In this document: piece after piece, positions 7,556 through 17,550 of the stretch | How positions within the stretch are numbered: the first letter of the stretch is position 1 | Layout of the letters: each line of letters starts with the position of its first letter | NCBI GenBank assembly: GCA_017536765.1 | Contig: JAFXGV010000028.1 | Location: forward strand, 1-38,824 | Reading direction: 5' to 3' | From: Bacteroidaceae bacterium | Lineage (GTDB): Bacteria; Bacteroidota; Bacteroidia; Bacteroidales; Bacteroidaceae | Length of the DNA stretch: 38,824 nucleotides | Program-made: the position numbers and the translations under genes | The notes under the pieces: model-generated | The model's input: the letters and a program-made list of their open reading frames with translations, nothing else | Databases searched by the model: none | Told to the model about the DNA's origin: nothing

Positions 7556-7755
7556 AATTACTTCTGTTTTAGGGTTATGAATTTAGAACATTAAAAGAAG
7601 GCGTTTTGTTTCACGAAAAGGAGCAAAACTGAGGTTTTATTGAGTAATAATTAAAATAAAAGAATAATTGTTATTTTTATTGGCGGTGATTATGATAAAA
7701 TGTATTAAATTTGCAACGTATTATAGTATGAAACACAAACATTACCACTAAAGAT
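7556..7755. other. Divergent intergenic region (ferritin / ThiE-like)
   Basis: AT-rich 200-bp region. It holds a small hairpin AAAACTGAGGTTTT (7626-7639) and a plus-strand -7 box at 7706. I see no convincing promoter for the ferritin gene and no gene. Confidence 0.5.
7706..7714 (+). promoter_or_regulatory. Bacteroides-type -7 box for the ThiE-like gene
   Basis: TAAATTTGC matches TAnnTTTGY; TTGG at 7680-7683 is a possible -33 element, slightly far at 23 bp. The ATG follows at 7756. Confidence 0.55.
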
Positions 7756-8340
7756 ATGAAACTGGCTGTAGCCACAAAACCCGTTTTTTTTGTTGAGGAG
7801 GACAAGATAATAACACGCCTGTTCGATGAAGGGCTCGACTATCTCTTTCTTTACAAATCCTACCCACACCCTCAATTCATTGAGAGGCTGCTGGGCCTTA
7901 TCCCCAAAAAGTATCATAAAAAAATATTTTCCTGCAACGGCCGTCTTATGCAAGAGTACAACTTAGCCGGTACACTCTTTTCGCTTACGTCGAACCCTCC
8001 TATGGGCGACGAAAAGGGCAAGTTGGTGGGTTATGCCCACAACCTCAAGGAGCTGAAGGAGTTGCGCGAGACATATGACATCGTATGCTTCGGACCGCTT
8101 GGGCGCACATTCTACCAGAGTGCCGAACTCAACGAGATAGGCAAGAAGATGATAAACAAAAAGACCTGGGCATTCGGAAACATTGACGAGGCTAACCTCA
8201 AACGCCTGCCCGCATATGGTTTTGGAGGTGTGATTCTCGACGAGCAGCTGTGGGCAAATTTCGACTCCTGCCGCTCTACCGACTACACCGAACTTGTAAG
8301 CCGCTTTTTGAAACTGAAAAAGGTGGTTGACAAACTTTGA
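7756..8340 (+). CDS. ThiE/TenI-like thiamine phosphate synthase family protein
   Basis: 194 residues with the alternating strand-helix pattern of a TIM barrel. It resembles the short, divergent ThiE-like proteins of Bacteroidota, which are often annotated as thiamine phosphate synthase. A GFGGVILDEQLW segment occurs near the end, where ThiE has its phosphate-binding GxxG loop. The usual N-terminal substrate motifs of ThiE are weak, and no other thiamine gene is nearby, so TMP synthase activity is uncertain; a TenI-like or regulatory role is possible. It starts its own transcript and is followed after 49 bp by prs with no terminator between. Confidence 0.6.
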   Translation: MKLAVATKPVFFVEEDKIITRLFDEGLDYLFLYKSYPHPQFIERLLGLIPKKYHKKIFSCNGRLMQEYNLAGTLFSLTSNPPMGDEKGKLVGYAHNLKELKELRETYDIVCFGPLGRTFYQSAELNEIGKKMINKKTWAFGNIDEANLKRLPAYGFGGVILDEQLWANFDSCRSTDYTELVSRFLKLKKVVDKL

Positions 8341-8389
8341 ATAGAGAAAAAACAAAATAAATAACAAAAAACATTTAATTAGCTGCGTT

Positions 8390-9325
8390 ATGAACAATAC
8401 CCCTTACATGGTGTTTGCAGGTACAAAATCGCGTTACCTTGCTGAAGAGATTTGCAAAGAGTTGGGTTGTGAACTCGGTCAGATGAATACAACCTACTTT
8501 GCCGATGGTGAGTTTGCTGTATCTTACGAGGAGTCTATCCGTGGAAAGAATGTATTCCTGGTACAATCTACATTCCCCAATTCGGACAACCTTATGGAGT
8601 TGCTGTTGATGGTTGATGCTGCAAAACGCGCTTCGGCTAAGAGCATCGTGGCTGTAATGCCCTACTTTGGCTGGGCTCGTCAGGACCGCAAGGACAAGCC
8701 CCGTGTTTCAATCGGTGCCAAATTGGTTGCCGACCTTTTGAGCGTTGCCGGTGTGAGCCGTGTCATTACTATGGACTTGCACGCCGACCAGATTCAGGGA
8801 TTTTTCGACATTCCCGTTGACCACCTTTATGCATCAATGGTATTCGTTCCCTACATTAACTCGTTGAAACTCGACGACCTTGTAATTGCCACACCCGACG
8901 TGGGCGGTTCAAAACGTGCCAGCGCATATTCGAAATGTCTTGGTGTGCCCCTGGTACTCTGCCACAAGACACGCGCAAAGGCCAACGTGGTTGAGAGTAT
9001 GCAGATTATTGGTGATGTAAAGGACAAGAATGTTATTCTTGTAGATGATATCGTGGATACCGCAGGTACCATTTCAAAGGCGGCAAACCTTATGATGGAG
9101 AACGGTGCAAAATCGGTTCGCGCCATTGCATCGCACTGCATTATGTCGGGTAACGCATCGGAGCGTGTACGCGAGTCGTCAATGGAGGAGATTGTTTTCA
9201 CTAACAGCATCCCCTACGACCGTGGTTGCCCCAAAGTGAAACAGTTGTCCATCGCCCGCGTTTTTGCCGAGGCTATCGAGTGCGTGCTCAATAACCAGTC
9301 TATCAGCAAACAATATATCTGCTAA
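8390..9325 (+). CDS. prs: Ribose-phosphate pyrophosphokinase (PRPP synthetase)
   Basis: 311 residues, standard length. It makes PRPP from ribose 5-phosphate and ATP for purines, pyrimidines, His, Trp and NAD. Visible motifs are FADGEFAVSYEES near the N-terminus, the flexible-loop region YFGWARQDRKDKPR, the metal site TMDLHADQIQGFF, and the PRPP-binding loop VILVDDIVDTAGT. The leader is very A-rich with no SD. It is probably co-transcribed with the DUF4369 lipoprotein gene 15 bp downstream. Codon choice seems more biased here (many GGT, CGT), fitting high expression. Confidence 0.96.
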   Translation: MNNTPYMVFAGTKSRYLAEEICKELGCELGQMNTTYFADGEFAVSYEESIRGKNVFLVQSTFPNSDNLMELLLMVDAAKRASAKSIVAVMPYFGWARQDRKDKPRVSIGAKLVADLLSVAGVSRVITMDLHADQIQGFFDIPVDHLYASMVFVPYINSLKLDDLVIATPDVGGSKRASAYSKCLGVPLVLCHKTRAKANVVESMQIIGDVKDKNVILVDDIVDTAGTISKAANLMMENGAKSVRAIASHCIMSGNASERVRESSMEEIVFTNSIPYDRGCPKVKQLSIARVFAEAIECVLNNQSISKQYIC

Positions 9326-9340
9326 TACGTTATTATCTGT

Positions 9341-10105
9341 ATGAAAAAGATATTTGCATTTATTATTGCCGCTATTGCGTTGTGGGCCTGCCAATCGACC
9401 GCATATAAGGTTGAGGGCACCATTGAGGGAGCACAGGAGGGCGACACCGTCATTTTGGGTTACTCATACGATGGACAAGATTTCAAAACCACCGACAAAA
9501 CTGTTATAAAGGATGGAAAATTCCTGTTCGAAGGTGAGGTGGATGGTTGCAAAATCTACTATATAGGCTACGAGGAGGGCGACGAACCAATATATGCAAT
9601 GTTCTTTCTTGAGCCGGGCAACATAGATGCCGACATAACAGCCGCAGGCAGCCACATCACAGGCTCGCCCACCAACGACCTTAACATTGAGGTTGAGGAT
9701 GAGCTTGAAAGGTATGTGGTGGAGATGTTGCAGTACCAGGATACATTGTACCGCGACACCACCCTCACCGACGAGAAGAAAGCCGAACTGAGCAACAGCT
9801 GTTACAAGGCACAACGCGATGCTATGACATACATTCAGGAGGTTATACGCAAGAACATCGACAATATGGTGAGCATCTTCCTGCTTGTACAGTACAGCGA
9901 CCTGTTCGACAACAACGAATTTTCGTCGCTTATAGCCGCTGTGCCAAGCAAACTGATAGACCGCGACAATAACTATTTGTATGATATCCTTTTGCAAATA
10001 CAGGAGATGCGTAACAATCCCGGCACTCTGAACGAAATAATCAATGCCATCGAGGAGGAAGGCAATGATTTTGAGAGTGACGAGGAGAGTGATATTGTGG
10101 AATAA
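9341..10105 (+). CDS. DUF4369-domain lipoprotein
   Basis: 254 residues. The signal peptide ends with a lipobox at Cys16 (IALWAC, then QST). Residues of about 20-115 match the DUF4369 beta-domain (YKVEGTIEGAQEGDTVILGY ...), which in Bacteroidota is often fused to a thioredoxin-like domain. Here the second half is helical and ends in a very acidic tail (NAIEEEGNDFESDEESDIVE) instead, without a CxxC. It is probably an envelope protein of unknown role. It lies 15 bp after prs, and the unit ends at the long hairpin 10113-10170. Confidence 0.8.
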   Translation: MKKIFAFIIAAIALWACQSTAYKVEGTIEGAQEGDTVILGYSYDGQDFKTTDKTVIKDGKFLFEGEVDGCKIYYIGYEEGDEPIYAMFFLEPGNIDADITAAGSHITGSPTNDLNIEVEDELERYVVEMLQYQDTLYRDTTLTDEKKAELSNSCYKAQRDAMTYIQEVIRKNIDNMVSIFLLVQYSDLFDNNEFSSLIAAVPSKLIDRDNNYLYDILLQIQEMRNNPGTLNEIINAIEEEGNDFESDEESDIVE

Positions 10106-10112
10106 TTACATA

Positions 10113-10170
10113 ATACCTTATATAAATAACGGCAACGCTGCAAGGCGTTGCCGTTATTTATATAAGGTAT
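10113..10170. terminator. Bidirectional terminator, 26-bp perfect stem
   Basis: Arms 10113-10138 and 10145-10170 are exact reverse complements with the loop TGCAAG. The stem has a GC-rich top (CGGCAACGC) and an AT-rich base (ATACCTTATATAAATAA). It serves the lipoprotein gene and the convergent panB. Confidence 0.88.
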
Positions 10171-10183
10171 ATGTGCTATATTA

Positions 10184-11005
10184 TCAATACTGCTCCTTTT
10201 CGTTGGGGAAATCGCAAGCCTTGACATCGCCCACATAGTTGCCCACGGCATCGGTGATTACGGTATGAAGGTCGGCATAACGGCGAAGGAAACGGGGGGT
10301 GAAGTCGGCAGTCATACCAAGCATATCGGCATAGACAAGTACCTGACCATCCACTGCCCCACCGGCACCAATGCCTATAACGGGAATCTCGAGGTTGCGT
10401 GCCACCTCGCTGCCAAGCGCTGCGGGGATTTTTTCAAGAACAATGGCAAAACAACCGGCCTCTTGCAACAGGAGGGCATCGCGGCGCAGTTTCTCGGCCT
10501 CTTCGTCGCTCTTTGCACGCACCGAGTATGTACCGAATTTATTTATACTCTGTGGAGTGAGGCCCAGATGGCCCATAATGGGTATGCCCGCATCGAGTAT
10601 CTTGCGCACCGAGGGAAGAATCTCCTCGCCACCCTCTAATTTAAGAGCATCGGCGTGGCTCTCCTTCATTATGCGTATGGCGTTTTTCACTGCCTCGTCG
10701 GCATTCACCTGATATGTACCGAAAGGCATATCCACTACCACCAAAGCACGCTTCACGCCACGTACTACCGACTTTGCGTGGTATATCATCTGGTCGAGCG
10801 TGATGGGCAATGTGGTGACATTACCGGCCATTACGTTAGAGGCTGAGTCTCCCACCAGAATGGCATCTACACCGGCGCCATCAATGAGCATAGCCGTGGT
10901 GTAGTCATACGCTGTGAGCATTGCAATCTTTTCCCCTTTCTGTTTCATCTCGATGAAACGGCGGGTTGTAACCTTGCGGGGATCTTCAACTATATATTTC
11001 GACAT
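10184..11005 (-). CDS. panB: 3-methyl-2-oxobutanoate hydroxymethyltransferase
   Basis: 273 residues, usual size. It catalyses the first committed step of pantothenate synthesis, moving a hydroxymethyl group from methylene-THF to alpha-ketoisovalerate. Motifs: [26 protein letters not shown] (metal-binding Asp in VGDS), [22 protein letters not shown] and the C-terminal [18 protein letters not shown]. It is a single-gene unit with a -7 box at 11053-11061. The other pantothenate genes (panC, panD) are not in the window. Confidence 0.96.
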   Translation of the reverse strand: MSKYIVEDPRKVTTRRFIEMKQKGEKIAMLTAYDYTTAMLIDGAGVDAILVGDSASNVMAGNVTTLPITLDQMIYHAKSVVRGVKRALVVVDMPFGTYQVNADEAVKNAIRIMKESHADALKLEGGEEILPSVRKILDAGIPIMGHLGLTPQSINKFGTYSVRAKSDEEAEKLRRDALLLQEAGCFAIVLEKIPAALGSEVARNLEIPVIGIGAGGAVDGQVLVYADMLGMTADFTPRFLRRYADLHTVITDAVGNYVGDVKACDFPNEKEQY

Positions 11006-11052
11006 ACTGTATATTTTTGCGGCCTTGCGGCCATATTATTCCTAATGACTGC

Positions 11053-11061
11053 GCAAAGGTA
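11053..11061 (-). promoter_or_regulatory. Bacteroides-type -7 box for panB
   Basis: The minus strand reads TACCTTTGC, a full match to TAnnTTTGY, 48 bp before the panB ATG. The rest of the 11006-11257 gap is AT-rich; TAAATTAGC at 11212-11220 is a weak candidate -7 box for the addA-like gene. Confidence 0.6.
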
Positions 11062-11257
11062 GGTTAAATTTATTGAAAAGAGGAAAGCGGGCATTGCTTT
11101 TTATCGGAATTATGCGAGTTTTGAAATTAGAAAGGAGGAACACGGCAAATATTCTGCTATGGCGGCATAATTTATTCCATATATCAGTGCGTGGTTTTGG
11201 CGTTTTATTTGTAAATTAGCAAAGATATTTCAACAGCTGCACAAGAATAAAGGAACT

Positions 11258-14200
11258 ATGGAGAGCAGAAAGAATTTAGAGGTTTACAGAGCGTCGGCCG
11301 GTTCGGGAAAGACATTTACCCTGGCTGTCAAATACATAACGTTGCTCATAAAATCGCCCGAGGCTTACAGGCATATTCTGGCCGTTACATTCACAAACAA
11401 GGCCACAGGCGAGATGAAGGAGCGCATTTTGAGCCAACTCTACGGCATTGCATACGGGCTGCCCGCATCCGAAGGGTATATGAAGAAGATGCTGGAGGCA
11501 TACCCCACTATGAACCGCGAGGAGATAAGCCAACGTGCACGCACGGCACTGAACCTCATTCTGCACGACTATGGGCATTTTCGCATACAGACGATTGATG
11601 CGTTTTTCCAATCGGTGCTACGCAGCCTTGCCAAAGAGCTCGAGCTCAATGGCGATGTGGAATTTCTGCTCAACGGCGAGGAGCTGCTCGACGAGGCTGT
11701 GGATACATATATAAGAAGGTTGGAGAAGGAGTCGGAGGAAATGGAGCAGATTATAAGCTACATAGACGACAAGCTCGACAGCAACAAGAACTGGAAGGTT
11801 GCGTGGGCCATAAAAGCATTTGCAAAGCAGCTGCTGCAGGAGGAGTACCAGCAACGCGGTGACAAGCTGCGCGAGGAGATTGATGCCGAAAACGGCGCAT
11901 TGCTGAAACGCTTCCGTGCCGAAATCGAGAGCCTTAAAAAGGCTTGCTGCGATGAAATTAAAAATAAAGTAAACAACATTTATACAAGATTTGCCGCCGC
12001 AACCCCCGGAATGTGCGAAGACGATTTTTTGGGTAGAACCACCGGCGTATGGAAATACTTCAACCTGATGAACGGGTTTGAATTCAAGGAAGGCAAATTC
12101 ATAAAATCGGCAATTATCGACAAGGTTGCCAATGGAACCACCGACAAGGATAAACTGACAAAATACCCTGCCATAAACAGCCTCATTGTAACATTGTTGC
12201 AGGAATTGAAGCAGATTGAAAACGGCGAATACAGGCTGTATAACAGTTGCGTGCTGTCGCTTGAAATGTTCCACAGGCTTGGTTTGCTCAACAACATAGC
12301 AAAAACACTGAAGGAGGAGAACGAGCGCGAAAACCGCTTTCTGCTTGCCGAAACCACCTATTTCCTGAGTCGTATGATTACCGACAGCACATCGTTTATT
12401 TTTGAGAAGATAGGCACGGAGATAAACCACATATTCATTGACGAGTTCCAGGACACATCAAAACTGCAGTGGGAGTGCTTCAAGATTCTGTTGGACGAGG
12501 TTATCGCACGTGGCAACTATAATCTTATTGTGGGCGACGTGAAGCAGTCTATTTATCGCTGGAGGAACAGCGATTGGGACATTATGAACAGCATAGAGAG
12601 TTATCACCCCGAAACAATAGAGATTGTGTCACAGGATGTAACCGATGGCCCTTACACCTACAAATCGACCAATTACCGAAGCGCGCGCCGCATAGTGACA
12701 TTCAACAATATGCTATTCAGCAGCGCCGTGAAGAATATTTCAGCTACATACCACGATGATTTGGGAACAAGGCTCAACAGCCTTAAAAGGGCATATGGTG
12801 ACGTGGAGCAGGCAGTGCCTGAAAAGAGAAAAGATGAGGGTTATGTGCAGATAAGGGAGATTGCAAAGCAGAGCTCGCGAGGCAGTATGGGCGAAGAGGC
12901 CATAGGGCCGCTTATGAGTACATTGCACAATTTCATTGAGGAGAGGAACATCCCCGCCGGTGAGATTGCCATTTTGGTGCGCGGGCACAACGTTATCCCT
13001 ATGATTGTGGAGGCTTTCAAACAGGAATTTCCCGATCGCAAGATTGTATCGCACGAGGCATACAAACTATCGGCTTCCATGGCCGTGCAACTGATAATTG
13101 CCGCAATGCGCCACATATACATCCCCAACGACGATGTAAACCTCACCACCTTCGTTACCCTCTATAACAAATTGGTACAAAAGGCCGAGGACAACTCCTG
13201 TGTAGGGCTCGACAAGAAGGAGTTCCTGCGTTTCCTGCCCCAAGAGTATTTGGAACTGATGCCCACACTCATAGGCTTGCCAATATACGAACTTATAGAG
13301 AAACTCATTTCCGTTCTGCACATAGACAAGATAAAGAGCGAGGGAGCCTATCTGTTCACGTTCCTCGACAAGGCATCGGAGTGCATCAACAACAAGGCAT
13401 CGGATATCAAAGGATTCTTAGAGGCTTGGGAGAACGGTTTGTGTGACGAAACGATACCCGCAGCAGGCAGCGACAGTGTCACCATTATGACAATTCACGC
13501 ATCCAAAGGATTGGAGTTCGGCACCGTGATTATCCCCTTCTGCAACTGGGAATTAACAGGAAAAGGCGGCGGCACGCTGTGGTGTGATTCGGAGATAGAA
13601 CCGTTTAACACATTGAGTCTCATACCCGTAACCAACAAGAAACTGATGCTGGAGTCGATATATGAAAAACACTACAACCACGAGTATCTGTTCCAGATTG
13701 TAGATAACTTGAACCTGCTCTACGTAGCCACCACCCGAGCCAAAAGGAATCTTGTGATTTTCATAGAAAAGGGAAAAGGCGAGAAGTTGAGCACACTGTC
13801 GAAACTTGTCGCAAGCACCATCCCCGACCTCACCGCACTAAGCAACTCGTCATACGATGCCAACAGCGGTATATACACTTATGGCGAAATATGCCTTGCC
13901 GAAGAAGAGGAAAAGGAGATTACCAATAACCCGTTCATTGTAGATAGTGAGAAGAAACAGCAACAGGAATTTTGCAGCTACGACAACCGCCTCACATTCA
14001 AGCAGTCGCGCGAGCTGGCCCGCTTCTTAGTGTCGGACAAAAAGGAGAAAAGAGTTTACGAATCAATTGCAAGGGGCGAGCTTATGCACAGCATACTTGC
14101 CAAAATGACTACCGGCAACGAACTGCCCCGCCAGCTCAACAAACTGCTTTTAGAGGGGCTTATATCTACCGAGAAAGAGAAGAATTACATAAAAAGCAAG

Positions 14201-14512
14201 TTGGAAAAGGCGTTACAACTACCCCAGGCGCAAGATTGGTTCAGCGGCCGATACAAACTGTTCAACGAGTGTGCCATATTGTGTAAAGATTATAAAGAGG
14301 ACAAAAATACATACCGCCCCGACCGCGTGATGATAGACAACGACAACGTCATTGTAGTGGATTATAAATTTGCGAAGAAGAGGAAAAAGCATTTTGAGCA
14401 GGTGCGGGATTATATGAACCTGCTTGCAAAGATTGGATACACAAGCATAAAGGGCTATGTGTGGTATGTGGACAGAGATGAGATTATTGATGCTGAAACC
14501 AAAGAATTTTAA
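11258..14512 (+). CDS. AddA-type UvrD-like helicase-nuclease
   Basis: 1084 residues of a RecB/AddA-like enzyme that unwinds and trims double-strand ends for homologous recombination. Superfamily 1 motifs are in order: Walker A ASAGSGKT (12-19), motif II FIDEFQDT (about 392-399), motif III VGDVKQSIYRWR (about 426-437), motif V TIMTIHASKGLEF (about 742-754) and motif VI LLYVATTRAKRN (about 819-830). The C-terminal RecB-type nuclease has RGELMH, then PDRVMI ... VVDYKF (about 1022-1036), giving the His, Asp and Asp-x-Lys residues. It is 6 bp upstream of the AddB-type gene, so the two subunits are made together. Similarity to classical AddA is low outside the motifs, as is usual in Bacteroidota. 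Confidence 0.92.
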   Translation: MESRKNLEVYRASAGSGKTFTLAVKYITLLIKSPEAYRHILAVTFTNKATGEMKERILSQLYGIAYGLPASEGYMKKMLEAYPTMNREEISQRARTALNLILHDYGHFRIQTIDAFFQSVLRSLAKELELNGDVEFLLNGEELLDEAVDTYIRRLEKESEEMEQIISYIDDKLDSNKNWKVAWAIKAFAKQLLQEEYQQRGDKLREEIDAENGALLKRFRAEIESLKKACCDEIKNKVNNIYTRFAAATPGMCEDDFLGRTTGVWKYFNLMNGFEFKEGKFIKSAIIDKVANGTTDKDKLTKYPAINSLIVTLLQELKQIENGEYRLYNSCVLSLEMFHRLGLLNNIAKTLKEENERENRFLLAETTYFLSRMITDSTSFIFEKIGTEINHIFIDEFQDTSKLQWECFKILLDEVIARGNYNLIVGDVKQSIYRWRNSDWDIMNSIESYHPETIEIVSQDVTDGPYTYKSTNYRSARRIVTFNNMLFSSAVKNISATYHDDLGTRLNSLKRAYGDVEQAVPEKRKDEGYVQIREIAKQSSRGSMGEEAIGPLMSTLHNFIEERNIPAGEIAILVRGHNVIPMIVEAFKQEFPDRKIVSHEAYKLSASMAVQLIIAAMRHIYIPNDDVNLTTFVTLYNKLVQKAEDNSCVGLDKKEFLRFLPQEYLELMPTLIGLPIYELIEKLISVLHIDKIKSEGAYLFTFLDKASECINNKASDIKGFLEAWENGLCDETIPAAGSDSVTIMTIHASKGLEFGTVIIPFCNWELTGKGGGTLWCDSEIEPFNTLSLIPVTNKKLMLESIYEKHYNHEYLFQIVDNLNLLYVATTRAKRNLVIFIEKGKGEKLSTLSKLVASTIPDLTALSNSSYDANSGIYTYGEICLAEEEEKEITNNPFIVDSEKKQQQEFCSYDNRLTFKQSRELARFLVSDKKEKRVYESIARGELMHSILAKMTTGNELPRQLNKLLLEGLISTEKEKNYIKSKLEKALQLPQAQDWFSGRYKLFNECAILCKDYKEDKNTYRPDRVMIDNDNVIVVDYKFAKKRKKHFEQVRDYMNLLAKIGYTSIKGYVWYVDRDEIIDAETKEF

Positions 14513-14518
14513 GAGACT

Positions 14519-17458
14519 ATGGAACCGTTCCTAAAGATTGTAACCGATGATTTATATACCCGTTTGAATGGAAACTTCGAAGGGGTGGCAATGGTGTTCC
14601 CCAACAAACGTGCGAGCCTGTTCTTCAACGAATATCTGCTCGAAAAGATAGGCAACGGTGCAGCGTGGAGCCCCGCCTGCATCACCATCAGTGAACTGTT
14701 CGAGGAGTGTTCGGAGAGCGTGGTTGCCGATTCGGTGCTGCTTGTGAGCAAACTTCACAAAGTGTATATGAAACATACAGGCAGTAACGAAAGCCTCGAC
14801 AAATTCTACTATTGGGGCGAGATGCTTATAAAGGATTTCGACGATGTAGACAAGAACCTTGCCAACGCCAAGCAGCTGTTTGCCAACATTGAAGATTTGC
14901 ACAAACTGGGCACGGCAAAAGATATTCTAAACGATGAACAGCAGAAGGCGGTGCAGCAATTCTTCACCAATTTCGCTCCCGAGAAAAAGAGCGAGCTCAA
15001 GAATAAGTTCAAAAACACCTGGGAGGTGCTCTACCCCATATACACATCGTTCAAGGAGATACTACGGAACGAGAATCTTGCTTACGAGGGAATGCTCTAC
15101 CGCGATGTCATTGAGAAAAATGAGGGGCTGAACCTGCCATACGACAAATATGTGTTTGTGGGATTCAACGCTTTGAACGGAGCCGAAAGGGAACTTTTCA
15201 ATATCATAAAGAAGGAGGGGAAAGCGCTCTTTTACTGGGATTACGACAAGCACTACACCGATAACAAGCAGCACGAAGCAGGCCATTTTATGCGTATGAA
15301 CCTGCAGCGCTACCCCAACGCCTTGGATAGCGATATATTCAACAACCTGGCACGGGAGAAGAATGTCACATTCGTTTCGGCAAGCAGCGACAACATACAA
15401 ACACGATACATCCCGCAATGGCTGAACGGGAATTTGGGTGAGAAGGAGATTGAAACAGCCATTGTGCTTTGCGATGAAACGATGCTGGAGTCGGTGTTGC
15501 ACACTCTGCCCCCAAAAGTCAACGGCAGGGATTTGAAGCATCTTAATGTGACAATGGGATTCCCCATCTCGCACACACCGGTATTCAGCCTTGTGAAATT
15601 GCTTGTGGATTTGCATACCCGCGGATACGACAAACGGCAGGAGAGATTCACCCTCACTGCGGTAGAGAGAATTCTAAAACACCCGTACATTATACAAAGC
15701 AGCCCAAATGCAATAGAGCTACGTGCGAAACTTCTCGATGAAAAACGCTTTTTCCCAAGCACCGAGGAGCTATGCTGCGATGAGATACTGTCGCTTGCAT
15801 TCGCCCGCCCCGCAAACAACACCGAGTGGATAGGCAATATCGCGGCATTGATATATGCAATTGCCAACAGCCGCACCGAAATAGGAGATATCGGGCAGGA
15901 CCTTTACGAAGAGCTCTTCTGCGAGGCTCTTTTGAAGGCACACAACCAGACACAGCGCCTGCTGGCACTGTTGGCTACCGGCGAGATAGAATTGCAGCAG
16001 GCATCGCTTGGCAGTCTGCTTATGCGCATCCTGTCGCAACAAAGTATGCCATTCCACGGCGAGCCTGTTGTGGGGTTGCAGATTATGGGATTGCTCGAAA
16101 CGCGTAACCTCGATTTCAAGAACATAATAGTGCTGGCCGCAAGCGAGGGCAACCTGCCCAAGAGCAGCAACGACAATTCGTTTATACCATACAACCTGCG
16201 CCGTGCATTCGGGCTCACGATGAGCGAGCACCGCGATTCTATATATGCCTACTATTTCTATCGCCTGCTGCAAAGGGCACAGAATATAACCGTTGTATAT
16301 AACAGTTCCACCGAGAGCAAGAACAAGGGCGAGTGCTCGCGCTACCTGTTGCAGATACTTGGCGAGAACATTTACAACGTGAAACGCCTGCATTTGGAGG
16401 CCGAGCAGACCAACATTGATTTTGAGCCCAAGGCTGTGGAAAAGAGCGCCGAGGTGATGCAGCTGCTTAACGAAAAATTCGACACTCACACGAGCAAGGG
16501 TACATATGCCATATCGCCATCGGGCATAAACAAGTACCTGCAATGCGAACTTAAGTTCTTCTACTACTACGTTATGGGAATAAAGGAGTTCAATGAGGTG
16601 AGCACAGAATTGGAAGCAAACGATTTTGGCGACATATTTCACAAGGCAGCCGAGCTTATGTACAAGGAGATTACGGCAAGAGGCAATGGAACGGTAGAAA
16701 AAAGCGACCTGCAAAAGTACGAAGAGAACCCGTTACTGATGCTCAAGCACATAGAGGATGCCTACGAGGAACTCTTCTTCAAAAAAGGCAACAAACCGGT
16801 GTATAACGGCGAACAACTCATTAACAAAAGGGTGATGCTTCGCTTTATGCAACGCCTCATTAAAATGGATAAGGCACACGCGCCATTCACATATATCGGC
16901 GGCGAAAAACAGGTGCAGTTCCCCTACTCTTTCAAGAATAATTCGGGAAAAGAGATAAGGATTAACATTGGTGGAAAAATTGACCGCATAGACACCAAAG
17001 ACAGCACGCTCAATATCATAGACTACAAGACCGGAAAGGATAAACTGAAGGACAAGAAGAGTTCACTCGACGAGATTTTTGCGCACGAGGGCGACAGCGC
17101 CGGTTACCGTTTCCAGGCATTGCTTTATTCGATGGCTGTTTTAGAGCAGATGAACGACGGCAAGGACTACAGCAACCACGAGTATTACAATTGGATAGAA
17201 AAGGTAAGACAAGCCGGCATTGACAAGGTGGTGCCCGAGCTCATATACATTATAAGGAAAGACGATGCACTGCACGAAGATTTTGTTGTTGACGTAAACG
17301 GAATGCCTATAGAGAATGCGGCCGATTTCAAGAGCGATTTCCTTGATCGACTGGAAAAGGTATTGCAGGATATCTTCAACAACGAAAAACCATTTGCCCC
17401 CACCGACAAGAAGGAGCGTTGCGGCTACTGCGAGTACAGAGGCATTTGTGGCAGATAG
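14519..17458 (+). CDS. AddB-type PD-(D/E)XK nuclease subunit
   Basis: 979 residues. The N-terminal helicase-like part has lost the Walker A motif (VFPNKRASLFF stands in its place), as in inactive or AddB-like subunits. The C-terminal nuclease has GGKIDRID ... NIIDYKTGK (about 819-839). Cysteines in LQCELKF (about 673) and in CGYCEYRGIC at the extreme C-terminus (about 967-976) match the four-cysteine Fe-S staple around AddB nuclease domains. It partners the protein encoded directly upstream in double-strand break repair. Transcription runs into the hairpin region after its stop. Confidence 0.9.
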   Translation: MEPFLKIVTDDLYTRLNGNFEGVAMVFPNKRASLFFNEYLLEKIGNGAAWSPACITISELFEECSESVVADSVLLVSKLHKVYMKHTGSNESLDKFYYWGEMLIKDFDDVDKNLANAKQLFANIEDLHKLGTAKDILNDEQQKAVQQFFTNFAPEKKSELKNKFKNTWEVLYPIYTSFKEILRNENLAYEGMLYRDVIEKNEGLNLPYDKYVFVGFNALNGAERELFNIIKKEGKALFYWDYDKHYTDNKQHEAGHFMRMNLQRYPNALDSDIFNNLAREKNVTFVSASSDNIQTRYIPQWLNGNLGEKEIETAIVLCDETMLESVLHTLPPKVNGRDLKHLNVTMGFPISHTPVFSLVKLLVDLHTRGYDKRQERFTLTAVERILKHPYIIQSSPNAIELRAKLLDEKRFFPSTEELCCDEILSLAFARPANNTEWIGNIAALIYAIANSRTEIGDIGQDLYEELFCEALLKAHNQTQRLLALLATGEIELQQASLGSLLMRILSQQSMPFHGEPVVGLQIMGLLETRNLDFKNIIVLAASEGNLPKSSNDNSFIPYNLRRAFGLTMSEHRDSIYAYYFYRLLQRAQNITVVYNSSTESKNKGECSRYLLQILGENIYNVKRLHLEAEQTNIDFEPKAVEKSAEVMQLLNEKFDTHTSKGTYAISPSGINKYLQCELKFFYYYVMGIKEFNEVSTELEANDFGDIFHKAAELMYKEITARGNGTVEKSDLQKYEENPLLMLKHIEDAYEELFFKKGNKPVYNGEQLINKRVMLRFMQRLIKMDKAHAPFTYIGGEKQVQFPYSFKNNSGKEIRINIGGKIDRIDTKDSTLNIIDYKTGKDKLKDKKSSLDEIFAHEGDSAGYRFQALLYSMAVLEQMNDGKDYSNHEYYNWIEKVRQAGIDKVVPELIYIIRKDDALHEDFVVDVNGMPIENAADFKSDFLDRLEKVLQDIFNNEKPFAPTDKKERCGYCEYRGICGR

Positions 17459-17536
17459 CGTTTTATACTTTTTTAACTTATTGAGAACAAACCTTTTGCT
17501 CTACCACTTGTTCTATTTATGTGTTTTTCATAGTAA

Positions 17537-17545
17537 TAGATTTGG
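17537..17545 (+). promoter_or_regulatory. Weak candidate -7 box before the hairpin chain
   Basis: TAGATTTGG differs from TAnnTTTGY at the last base. A start about six bases downstream would fall at the first base of the hairpin chain (17551). No good -33 is visible. Confidence 0.3.
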
Positions 17546-17550
17546 CGGTA

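Noticed and set aside
11212..11220. Strong promoter for the addA-like gene
   Set aside because: TAAATTAGC is only a partial match and the nearest TTTG is 12 bp away, too close for a -33 element; noted only as weak.
11618..12430. 270-codon frame antisense to the AddA-like gene
   Set aside because: Same reason: it shadows a well-supported helicase coding region and resembles no family.
15770..16714. 314-codon frame antisense to the AddB-like gene
   Set aside because: The plus-strand protein has intact family motifs, and the antisense product is low-complexity and Cys/His-rich without a domain.
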